Below, piece by piece: positions 15,255 through 22,258 of a stretch of 37,617 bases of DNA. Every line of letters starts with the position of its first letter. Position 1 is the stretch's first letter. The DNA is from Hymenobacter frigidus. GTDB lineage: Bacteria > Bacteroidota > Bacteroidia > Cytophagales > Hymenobacteraceae. The stretch is from the NCBI RefSeq assembly GCF_014640435.1, contig NZ_BMGY01000042.1, forward strand, positions 1-37,617, in the 5' to 3' direction. A program made the position numbers and the translations under genes. Below the pieces are notes generated by a model, which saw only the letters and a program-made list of their open reading frames with translations, did not search any database and had not been told where the DNA came from.

Positions 15255-16265
15255 TTACCAGGTGGGTTGATTGGGGTCAGCTTTCTGCGTGGCCGGGCGG
15301 GTAATTTGCTGCAAATACTGCTGCTCCTGGGCGCGCAGGGTTTCCAGCAGCTGCCGGGCCTGGGCGGGGCTCAGGTTCATGGCCTGCAGCCGCTCGCGCT
15401 GGGTTTGCAGGCTGAGGTCGGCCTCCGTAGCCGCATCGGTTCCGGGCCGGTTGCCCCGGGCATTTCCCGTAGGGTTCGAAGCGGCGGTATTGCGGTCGAG
15501 TCCACGTTGGGTGCCGGGCGCGGCTCCGGTAGCCACTGGCTGCGGGGTGCCCGCTCCGGGGCCCTGGCCGCCGGCCACGCTGCCCGGCCCGGCGCTGGGC
15601 CGTTGGTTGTCGGGCTGGCCGGCGGGGTCGGGGCGGCGCTCCAGCGGTGTAGTGGGAGCCGTCGGTGTCGGTCTTGAAGTATTGATTTCGCCCTGGCGGT
15701 TAGTGCCGGCCTGTTCTGCCGGACGGTTCTTCTCAGATGAATTCTTTTCGGGAGAAGGCTTGGGTGCGCCGGGCCGAGGAGCCGGCGGCGGCGGTGCTAT
15801 TTGCGGGCTATTGGGCCGATGGGCGAGGTAGTCGCTCACGGCCTCGTAGTCGAAACGAGCTCCGGCATTGCGCGGGTCCAGAATCAGCGCTTGCTTCAAC
15901 AGACTCAGCGCCTGAGCCAATTCTCCCTGCCGCGTGGCCTGCACGGCCAGCTGCTGCCGCGCCACGCTGGCCAAAGCCGCCGGGCTGCCGCTCAGCAAGC
16001 GCCCGTAGGTGGTACGCGCGGCTTCGGGCTGATTAGCCAGGACCTGCGCATGGGCTAGGTTGAGCAGCAGGCGCGGGTCGGGCTTTCGGTGGGGCGATGC
16101 CGTGCGCGTCGCTTCCGCAAATGCCTGTGCCGCCCGGGCCGCATCGCCGCGGGCATACGCCGCCGTACCCATTGCCACCGCCTCGTTGCGGGTCCGCACC
16201 CAGGTAAGCAGGCTCCAGGACGGGCCGCCCGCCAACAGCACCAGCAGTAGCAGTAGGTCCTTCAT
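15255..16265 (-). CDS. batC: BatC-like tetratricopeptide-repeat protein
   Basis: A 336-residue exported or membrane-anchored protein. A short hydrophobic N-terminus (MKDLLLLLVLLAGG) precedes two to three TPR motifs (about residues 33-140; AAYARGDAARAAQAFAEA, LNLAHAQVLANQPEAARTTY, ALSLLKQALILDPRNAGARF). A Pro/Gly/Asn/Thr-rich disordered stretch (~145-285) follows. The C-terminal helix LSPAQARQLLETLRAQEQQ is typical of BatC proteins of Bacteroidota. The start codon overlaps the upstream batB stop by 4 nt (ATGA), so translation is coupled. Bat proteins are linked to aerotolerance and envelope stress in Bacteroides and Leptospira; the exact activity is unknown. Confidence 0.78.
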   Translation of the reverse strand: MKDLLLLLVLLAGGPSWSLLTWVRTRNEAVAMGTAAYARGDAARAAQAFAEATRTASPHRKPDPRLLLNLAHAQVLANQPEAARTTYGRLLSGSPAALASVARQQLAVQATRQGELAQALSLLKQALILDPRNAGARFDYEAVSDYLAHRPNSPQIAPPPPAPRPGAPKPSPEKNSSEKNRPAEQAGTNRQGEINTSRPTPTAPTTPLERRPDPAGQPDNQRPSAGPGSVAGGQGPGAGTPQPVATGAAPGTQRGLDRNTAASNPTGNARGNRPGTDAATEADLSLQTQRERLQAMNLSPAQARQLLETLRAQEQQYLQQITRPATQKADPNQPTW

Positions 16266-17338
16266 GATGGCCGGATAACAGTAATGGTTAACGCAACTTC
16301 CAGTAGCAGTAACAACAACGCGGCGGCCAGCGGGTAGCGGTAGCGGTTGTCGGCCACGGCCACGGTGCGTACCTGCTCCACGGTGCCCTGCATGGTGCGC
16401 AACGACTGCAGCAAGGCCCCAAAGCCATTTTGCTGATTGTTTAATTCCCCGTATTGCCCACCGGTTTGGGCTGCCAGCTGCCGTAGTGGCGCGGCCCGCA
16501 GGCGGCTGCGCACCACTTTCCCGCGGCCATTCCGCACCACGTTGCCCCCGGCTTTCGGAATCTCGGCCCCTTCGGCCGTACCCACTCCCACGGCGTAAAT
16601 CCGCGCTCCGGTGCGCCCCAGGGACTGAAGTACCGGTTCCAGGTTCTCGCCAAAGTCTTCGCCGTCACTCACCACCACCAAGGCCGTTGCGCGCGGGGCC
16701 GTAGCTGCGGGCAGCGTTGCCCCGGGAATAGGAGCGAGGCGGCCCAACACCAGTTCCAGTGGGGCGCGCAGCGTGGTGGGCCCGGCAGGCAGCAGGCTGG
16801 TTCGTAAGGTGCTGATGAATACCTGCACGGCTTCCTGGTCATAGGTGAGGGGGCATTGCACCACCGCTTCGGCCCCGAATACCACTAGCCCCAGCCGGTC
16901 GGCCGGAAACTGGGCCACCAATTTTTGCAGCTCGGCCTGGGCCCGCAACAAGCGCGACGGTGCCACGTCGGCAGCATCCATCGACCGTGACACATCCACC
17001 AGCAGCCACACGTCTTTGCCCGCCGTGCGCACCGGCTGCTGGCTCACGCCCAGCGCGGGGCCCAGCGCAGCCGCCAGCAGGCAGCCGCCAATTGCCAGGC
17101 GCAGCATCAGTTTCCAACCCCGGTTGCGGGGGCGGGTACCCAAGGCACGGCCCATCCGGCTGGTGCGCCGCCACTGCCTCAGCAGCAGCAGGAAGCACCC
17201 GGCCAAAACCAGCCCAACGGCCACAAAATCAGGATAAGCCCAGGTCAGCACGCTCTTCAAATAAAGGTCAATATTACGGCAGCATTTTGGGCGCAGCTCC
17301 TCCCCGTCGGTTGGCCGACCAGTTGGGTGGGCAGCCAT
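16262..17338 (-). CDS. batB: BatB-like von Willebrand factor A domain membrane protein
   Basis: An inner-membrane protein with a VWA domain. Hydrophobic segments lie at about residues 38-54 and 78-95, and a C-terminal one (AAALLLLLLEVALTITVI) ends the protein; the VWA domain between faces the periplasm. The metal-ion-dependent adhesion site is intact: Asp115-x-Ser117-x-Ser119 in DVSRSMD, Thr in CPLTYD, and Asp in VVVSDGEDF. The open frame begins at the ATG at 17338, but its first ~25 residues are polar and unlike BatB; the TTG at 17260 or GTG at 17251 just before LTWAYPDF may be the true start. It overlaps batC by 4 nt. batA, batD, batE and the MoxR ATPase that usually accompany it are not in the window. 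Confidence 0.8.
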   Translation of the reverse strand: MAAHPTGRPTDGEELRPKCCRNIDLYLKSVLTWAYPDFVAVGLVLAGCFLLLLRQWRRTSRMGRALGTRPRNRGWKLMLRLAIGGCLLAAALGPALGVSQQPVRTAGKDVWLLVDVSRSMDAADVAPSRLLRAQAELQKLVAQFPADRLGLVVFGAEAVVQCPLTYDQEAVQVFISTLRTSLLPAGPTTLRAPLELVLGRLAPIPGATLPAATAPRATALVVVSDGEDFGENLEPVLQSLGRTGARIYAVGVGTAEGAEIPKAGGNVVRNGRGKVVRSRLRAAPLRQLAAQTGGQYGELNNQQNGFGALLQSLRTMQGTVEQVRTVAVADNRYRYPLAAALLLLLLEVALTITVIRPS

Positions 17339-17430
17339 CAGCCCAGCGGCCGCGGAATTGGGCCGCTCAAAAAATATAGCGGCAACAGATAAATTTTTTC
17401 TGCAAAGTGTGGTTTTCTGAGTTGTGCCCG

Positions 17431-17438
17431 TATATTTG
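17431..17438 (+). promoter_or_regulatory. -7 promoter box of the tRNA cluster
   Basis: TATATTTG matches TAnnTTTG exactly and lies 31 nt before tRNA-Ser. At 19-nt spacing the -33 position reads GTG instead of TTG. Confidence 0.6.
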
Positions 17439-17469
17439 CACCCGCTTCAGACGGAAGCGAAACCAACCT

Positions 17470-17557
17470 GGAGAGGTGGGTGAGTGGCTGAAACCAGTAG
17501 TTTGCTAAACTGCCGTAGCTCTAAAGGTTACCGGGGGTTCGAATCCCCCCCTCTCCA
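17470..17557 (+). tRNA. tRNA-Ser (anticodon GCT)
   Basis: A cloverleaf of about 88 nt with acceptor GGAGAGG pairing with CCTCTCC. The anticodon stem GTAGT/ACTGC encloses loop TTGCTAA, giving anticodon GCT (reads AGC/AGT). A long variable arm typical of class II tRNAs and a T-loop GTTCGAATC are present. CCA is not encoded. It is the first of three tRNAs. Confidence 0.93.
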
Positions 17558-17636
17558 CTATAATGTTGGGTTGCGAAAGCTTCCCGCTGGGGCTCCACTC
17601 AGTAGGTAGCACTCAAAACTCAGCATTATTTTTTCT

Positions 17637-17710
17637 CGGGGTGTAGCGTAGCCCGGTATCGCGCCTGGTTTGGGACCAGGAGGTCGTAGGTTCGAATCCT
17701 GCCACCCCGA
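17637..17710 (+). tRNA. tRNA-Pro (anticodon TGG)
   Basis: 74 nt. Acceptor CGGGGTG/CACCCCG, anticodon stem CCTGG/CCAGG around TTTGGGA giving anticodon TGG, and T-loop GTTCGAATC. Discriminator A, no encoded CCA. Same strand as its neighbours and probably cut from a common precursor. Confidence 0.95.
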
Positions 17711-17724
17711 CATTTTCCCGTTTC

Positions 17725-17798
17725 GACCCCGTAGCTCAGCTGGATAGAGCAACTACCTTCTAAGTAGTCGGTCTTTGGTTCGAATCCAAACGGGGCCA
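17725..17798 (+). tRNA. tRNA-Arg (anticodon TCT)
   Basis: 74 nt. Anticodon stem ACTAC/GTAGT with loop CTTCTAA gives anticodon TCT (reads AGA/AGG). T-stem TTTGG/CCAAA is perfect. The acceptor stem is GACCCCG against CGGGGCC, which leaves an A-C mismatch at pair 2:71. No encoded CCA. Confidence 0.93.
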
Positions 17799-17800
17799 CT

Positions 17801-17843
17801 GCAAAAGTCCCTTCCCGGAACGGGGGAGGGACTTTTGCATTTT
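17801..17843 (+). terminator. Terminator of the tRNA cluster
   Basis: A 16-bp stem (GCAAAAGTCCCTTCCC with GGGGAGGGACTTTTGC, one G-U) with a 6-nt loop, followed by ATTTT, 2 nt after tRNA-Arg. The remaining ~250 nt up to the next ATG shows no gene; it is the leader/promoter zone of the secreted protein. Confidence 0.85.
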
Positions 17844-18093
17844 CGGCCATTCGTAGCCTATTCAGCAGTGCTGAAGACCTTGGCCCTGCTCATTGGAGCG
17901 GCTGTCTGCCTAGGGTGCAATTGCAAAATGAAGCAGGCGCTGCACAAAAACCGGTTGCTTTTGCTATCTTGGGTCCGCAAACCCGCTTGTCAAACATCAG
18001 CAGCGGCTTGCATTGAGACATTCTCAACCGTTGTCCACCCCGTTTTTAATTTTCCACCCCCTCCATCAATTTTCAACGTCAAAACCTGTTACC

Positions 18094-19566
18094 ATGAAGA
18101 AATCGTTACTTTTTTTGGGTTTGCTTGGCTATGCAAGCAGCATTAATGCGCAAACCGGCCCCAACCTCGGTCCCTGGGTTCAGGTAAATACTGTCAACCC
18201 CGCTTCGTATGCTCCAGGCTTTCTGGTGCGCGACCTTAAAACCGTTTCGCCAACGGTGGCTTGGGCTGTGGCCGAAGAAAACTCAGCAGCAGGCAACCCC
18301 ACGTCATTTTTCGTAACCAATAATCCGGCTGGCACGCAGTTCGACTTTGGGTCTGTGAACGCGGCCAACGGCGCGCAAAACTTCCAGACGGGTAATATCT
18401 CCCCGGTGGGCATGGCTGGTACGCCAGCGGCCTCTACTACGGCCGTTGCCGCTACCTATCCGCCAACGACTGCGGGCGGCGAAATTTTGCGCACCATCAA
18501 TGCCGGCATCAGCTGGACCAAGGTGACCAACGCATCACAGTTCAACCCTGGTCAAAACGGTTTCTGCAACTGGGTGCACATGTTCGATGCCAACGTTGGC
18601 GTGTCGCTGGGCGACCCCACCAACGGCTACTTCGAAGTATTGCGTACTGTTGACGGCGGCGTGACCTGGACGCGCTTGCCGCAGGCCAGCAGCCCCGTGC
18701 CACAAGCCGATGAATACGCTTTGGCGCGTTCGTTTTTCGTGCGTGGCAATACCGTCTGGGCCGGCTTGGGTTCCTCTGTTGACGCCAACCTGGTGCGGGT
18801 CCTCAAATCAACGGACCGGGGCCTGACCTGGACGTTCAGCACCAACACCACCTTGCGGGGCGCTATCAACCGCTTGGCTTTTAAGGATGACCTGAACGGC
18901 ATTGCTTACAACACGAAAGCAGTAGCCGGCGCACTCTCCGAAGTAAACGTTATCCGCACCTCCGATGGCGGGGCTACCTGGGCGCCCATTACTCCGGTAA
19001 ACGCACGTACCGGTAGCTTCTTTTGGTATGATATTGATGCCGTAGACGGCCGTTATTACAGCGTCGGCGCCCGTTTTCCTGAAGCTGCGCCGGCCGTACC
19101 GGAGAACCGTGGCTCCTCCTCCAGCGTCGATGGCATTACCTGGAACAACATCAGTCTTGCCCAGCCATTCCTGGCTATCGATGTAATTCCGGGTGCCACG
19201 GCTGGTACCATTGCGGGCTATGCCGGTGCCGCCACCGATGCGACGGGTTCCGGTGGCATCTACAAAGCGACGAACGTCATTGCCCTTGCCAACCGCGATG
19301 CCTCGCTGCAAAGCGTGCTAAGCGTGTATCCTAACCCGAGCGCTACCGGTGCTTTCACCGTTGAGCTGGGTTCTAACCTGCAGGCGGGCGCTCAACTAAC
19401 CGTAGCCGATGCCCTCGGCCGGCAGGTGAAGTCCCAGACGCTGAACGCTACGGTCGTTGGTTCAAAGAAATTTGCACTTGACCTGAGCAACGAAAAGTCG
19501 GGCGTTTACACGCTGCAAATTCGCACGGCAGCTGGCATTGCCACGCAAAAATTGGTAATTGAGTAA
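18094..19566 (+). CDS. Secreted Asp-box (BNR/sialidase-like) repeat protein with T9SS type A sorting domain
   Basis: A 490-residue exported protein. The ATG at 18094 yields signal peptide MKKSLLFLGLLGYASSINAQ; the frame is open upstream but those residues look non-coding. Five Asp-box motifs of the S/T-x-D-x-G-x-T-W type are visible (NAGISWTKV, VDGGVTWTRL, TDRGLTWTF, SDGGATWAPI, VDGITWNNI), marking the turns of a beta-propeller as in sialidases and Ycf48-like proteins. No sialidase catalytic Arg triad can be asserted. The last ~75 residues (SVYPNPSATGAFTVEL ... GVYTLQIRTAAG ... KLVIE) are a type A T9SS signal, so the protein should reach the cell surface or medium. Single-gene unit with its own terminator. 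Confidence 0.9.
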   Translation: MKKSLLFLGLLGYASSINAQTGPNLGPWVQVNTVNPASYAPGFLVRDLKTVSPTVAWAVAEENSAAGNPTSFFVTNNPAGTQFDFGSVNAANGAQNFQTGNISPVGMAGTPAASTTAVAATYPPTTAGGEILRTINAGISWTKVTNASQFNPGQNGFCNWVHMFDANVGVSLGDPTNGYFEVLRTVDGGVTWTRLPQASSPVPQADEYALARSFFVRGNTVWAGLGSSVDANLVRVLKSTDRGLTWTFSTNTTLRGAINRLAFKDDLNGIAYNTKAVAGALSEVNVIRTSDGGATWAPITPVNARTGSFFWYDIDAVDGRYYSVGARFPEAAPAVPENRGSSSSVDGITWNNISLAQPFLAIDVIPGATAGTIAGYAGAATDATGSGGIYKATNVIALANRDASLQSVLSVYPNPSATGAFTVELGSNLQAGAQLTVADALGRQVKSQTLNATVVGSKKFALDLSNEKSGVYTLQIRTAAGIATQKLVIE

Positions 19567-19586
19567 TTAACTGGTTTGCCCAAGTT

Positions 19587-19623
19587 AAAAAAGGCCTTTC
19601 CCCAGCGGGAAAGGCCTTTTTTT
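19587..19623 (+). terminator. Terminator of the secreted Asp-box gene
   Basis: A perfect stem AAGGCCTTTCCC / GGGAAAGGCCTT with loop CAGC (extended by flanking A-T pairs) followed by a T-run. It starts about 20 nt after the stop codon. Confidence 0.9.
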
Positions 19624-19733
19624 ATTGCTTTTACTGGAATAAAAAAAGGCTTTCTCTACCACTAAAGCGAGTACGGCACGAATAAAAAAATACGAGGATT
19701 AAAGCCGCAAAAATCGTTAAAAATGGGATTAAT

Positions 19734-19760
19734 TAGGTACTTTTGAGTGTTCAGTACCTA
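19734..19760 (+). promoter_or_regulatory. gyrB promoter -7 box inside an inverted repeat
   Basis: The exact -7 box TACTTTTG (19738-19745) lies 59 nt before the gyrB ATG. It is overlapped by the left arm of an inverted repeat TAGGTACT (19734-19741) / AGTACCTA (19753-19760) with an 11-nt spacer, so the right arm falls on the expected transcription start. A good -33 TTG is not visible. The layout suits a repressor site or a topology-sensitive start; which one cannot be told. Confidence 0.55.
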
Positions 19761-19804
19761 GCGGCCCGTTGGGCTGTTTTATGACTTGATTTAATCCCGC
19801 CCTC

Positions 19805-21799
19805 ATGAGCGAAACAACAGCAAAAATTCCCCAGTCGGACTATTCAGCCGACAGCATTCAGGTATTAGAAGGACTTGAGGCCGTGCGCAAGCGGCCCAGC
19901 ATGTACATCGGCGACACGGGCATGAAAGGCCTGCACCATTTGGTGTGGGAGGTGGTCGATAACTCCATCGACGAAGCGCTGGCCGGGCACTGCGACCTGA
20001 TTAACGTGACCATCAACGAAGACAATTCGGTGACCGTGCGCGACAACGGCCGCGGCATTCCCGTGGACTGGCACGCCAAGGAAGGCCGCTCGGCTCTGGA
20101 AGTGGTGCTGACCGTGCTGCACGCCGGCGGCAAATTCGACAAAGGTTCCTACAAAGTATCGGGGGGCCTGCACGGCGTGGGCGTAAGCTGCGTGAACGCG
20201 CTGAGTACCGACCTGAAAGTGACCGTGCGCCGCAATGGCCACAAGTACGAGCAGGAATATAAAATCGGTGTTCCGCAGTACGACGTGAAGCAGGTGGGCG
20301 ACTCCGACGAGCACGGCACGGAAGTGCAGTTCCTGCCCGATGCCAGCATCTTCACCGAAACCGAATATCGTTACGACACCGTGGCCGGCCGCTTGCGCGA
20401 CCTGTCCTACCTCAACAAAGGCATCCGCATCACGCTCACCGACCGCCGCGAGAAGCTGGAAGGTGGCGTGTTCCGTGGTGATGAGTTCCACTCGACCGGC
20501 GGCCTGCGCGACTTCGTGCAGTACCTCGACGGCGAGCAGCGGCCTTCGCTGCTGGCTGAGCCCATTTACGTGGAAAGCGAGAAAGGCGGCACGCCCGTGG
20601 AAGTGGCCCTGCAGTACAATACCTCGTACCAGGAAAACGTCTATTCCTACGTCAACAACATCAATACCATTGAGGGCGGTACGCACGTAGCGGGCTTCCG
20701 CTCGGCGGTGACGCGGGTGCTCAAAACCTATGGCGACAAGAACAAGCTGTTTGAAAAAGCCAAGGTAGAGATTACCGGTGACGACTTCCGTGAAGGCCTC
20801 ACGGCCGTTATTTCGGTGAAGGTGCAGGAGCCGCAGTTCGAGGGCCAGACCAAAACCAAGCTTGGCAACTCCGAGGTGAGCGGCGCGGTGAACTCAGTGG
20901 TGGGCGAAATTCTGACCCAGTACCTGGACGAAAACCCCGGCCAGGCCATGCGCATCATGGAAAAGGTGATTCTGGCCGCCAAGGCCCGCATCGCCGCCCG
21001 CAAGGCCAAGGACATGGTGCAGCGCAAAGGCGTGCTCTCGAGCAACAGCCTGCCGGGCAAACTGGCTGACTGCTCGGAGTCGGACCCCGAAATCTGCGAG
21101 CTGTACCTCGTCGAAGGAGATTCGGCCGGTGGCACGGCCAAGCAGGGGCGCAACCGGGCGTTCCAGGCCATTTTGCCGCTACGCGGTAAAATCCTGAACG
21201 TGGAGAAAGCCCAGGAGCACCGCATTCTGGAAAACGAGGAAATTAAGAACATGATTACCGCGCTGGGCGTCACGTTCAACGAGCGTAAGTCGTTGGCCTT
21301 CACTACCGATGACGACGGCACCGAGTCGGGGCCGCTCAACTTCAGCAAGCTGCGCTACCACAAGGTCATCATCATGACCGACGCCGACATCGACGGCTCG
21401 CACATTCGAACCCTGATTCTGACGTTCTTCTTCCGCTACATGCGCGAGCTGGTGGACCGGGGCATCATTTACATCGCCCTGCCGCCGTTTTATTTGGTGA
21501 AGCGCGGCAAAGAGGAGCGGTACTGCTGGACCGAAGAAGAGCGCATGGCCGCCCAGGTGGAACTGGGCCGGGGTAAGCCCGAAACGGTGAACGTGCAGCG
21601 CTACAAGGGCCTCGGTGAAATGAACGCCGAGCAGCTTTGGACCACCACCATGCAGCCCAAGACCCGTACCCTGAAGCAGGTAACGGTGGAGTCGGCGGCT
21701 GATGCTGACCACTTGTTCTCCATGCTGATGGGCGATGAAGTGGCCCCCCGCCGGGAATTCATCGAACGGAATGCCAAGTACGCGAAACTGGACGTGTAA
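19805..21799 (+). CDS. gyrB: DNA gyrase subunit B
   Basis: The ATPase subunit of the type IIA topoisomerase that introduces negative supercoils with GyrA. 664 residues, about the usual size for Bacteroidota GyrB, which lack the ~165-residue insert of E. coli GyrB. The GHKL ATPase site is seen as EVVDNSIDEALAG (catalytic Glu49, Asn53), DNGRGIP (80-86) and VSGGLHGVG. The TOPRIM domain shows EGDSAGGTAKQGRNR and later DADIDGSHIRTL, both with metal-binding acidic residues intact. A final PKTRTL and GDEVAPRREFIE block is typical. gyrB is favoured over parE by the N-terminal YSADSIQVLEGLEAVRKRP and length. gyrA is not in the window. It has its own promoter and terminator. Confidence 0.96.
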   Translation: MSETTAKIPQSDYSADSIQVLEGLEAVRKRPSMYIGDTGMKGLHHLVWEVVDNSIDEALAGHCDLINVTINEDNSVTVRDNGRGIPVDWHAKEGRSALEVVLTVLHAGGKFDKGSYKVSGGLHGVGVSCVNALSTDLKVTVRRNGHKYEQEYKIGVPQYDVKQVGDSDEHGTEVQFLPDASIFTETEYRYDTVAGRLRDLSYLNKGIRITLTDRREKLEGGVFRGDEFHSTGGLRDFVQYLDGEQRPSLLAEPIYVESEKGGTPVEVALQYNTSYQENVYSYVNNINTIEGGTHVAGFRSAVTRVLKTYGDKNKLFEKAKVEITGDDFREGLTAVISVKVQEPQFEGQTKTKLGNSEVSGAVNSVVGEILTQYLDENPGQAMRIMEKVILAAKARIAARKAKDMVQRKGVLSSNSLPGKLADCSESDPEICELYLVEGDSAGGTAKQGRNRAFQAILPLRGKILNVEKAQEHRILENEEIKNMITALGVTFNERKSLAFTTDDDGTESGPLNFSKLRYHKVIIMTDADIDGSHIRTLILTFFFRYMRELVDRGIIYIALPPFYLVKRGKEERYCWTEEERMAAQVELGRGKPETVNVQRYKGLGEMNAEQLWTTTMQPKTRTLKQVTVESAADADHLFSMLMGDEVAPRREFIERNAKYAKLDV

Positions 21800-21813
21800 C
21801 CAGTGTTTCACGG

Positions 21814-21848
21814 AAAAGGCCCGCTGCAAAGCGGGCCTTTTCTTTTTC
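21814..21848 (+). terminator. Terminator of gyrB
   Basis: A perfect 12-bp stem AAAAGGCCCGCT / AGCGGGCCTTTT with loop GCAA, followed by CTTTTTC, 14 nt after the stop codon. Confidence 0.9.
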
Positions 21849-21863
21849 TGGTCTTCTTACTCG

Positions 21864-22203
21864 AATGAAATACGTTTACTAATTTCCTTGGACTATCGCT
21901 ACGGGCCGATTGTGGGCGGCGGACTGTTGCGCGTCGGCTGTGTGGTGGAAGTGGCTGGCACTGATGCCTACTCCCAAACCAAGCGCACGCTGGATTGGTG
22001 AGGCGCTGACCGCCGCCGGAGCTTCCTTTATCGACGTTGCTCGCACGCGGACAATCATGACCGATATATCTCAGTGGGAAGTGGTGGCGCGCATAGAAGG
22101 GTTTGGGGATATTTGACCGGCGACTTCGATGCTAGAAACTAAGGTGTTGTTTGACCCACAAATGTTGGTGGAGATTGAGGCCACGGCCATTATTTCTGCG
22201 TAA
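21864..22203 (+). pseudogene. Decayed RidA/YjgF-family gene
   Basis: Three pieces in two frames reconstruct a RidA-like protein. The first (frame of 21864) reads PIVGGGLLRVGCVVEVAGT, then DAYSQTKRTLDW before a TGA. The second (frame of 21910) takes over as GEALTAAGASF, then DVARTRTIMTDISQWE and ends GFGDI at a TGA (22114-22116). In the same frame it continues PATSMLETKVLFDPQMLVEIEATAII to a TAA at 22201. The order and spacing match the family pattern ('VEVAGT', 'GEAL.aaGas..DVvrTr.yvtdi..w', 'GdiRPAtsmve', 'LvEIEatA'). The second TGA replaces the conserved Arg of 'RPAT', a single CGA to TGA change. A frameshift near 21990-22000, an apparent loss of ~10-15 residues after VEVAGT and an eroded N-terminus make function very unlikely. 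Confidence 0.82.
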
Positions 22204-22258
22204 AGTATTATTCGTAGGGCAGATTTCACGTATTTTGCCCTGCATTCCATTACTAACT

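Noticed and set aside
21910..22116. 68-residue ORF between gyrB and ppk1 as an independent gene
   Set aside because: Its sequence is the middle of a RidA-family protein; flanking parts are found in another frame and after the stop, so it is a pseudogene fragment.
22151..22258. Upstream extension of ppk1 by 36 residues
   Set aside because: The added residues overlap the end of the RidA pseudogene and do not resemble PPK; the ATG at 22259 gives the conserved N-terminus.
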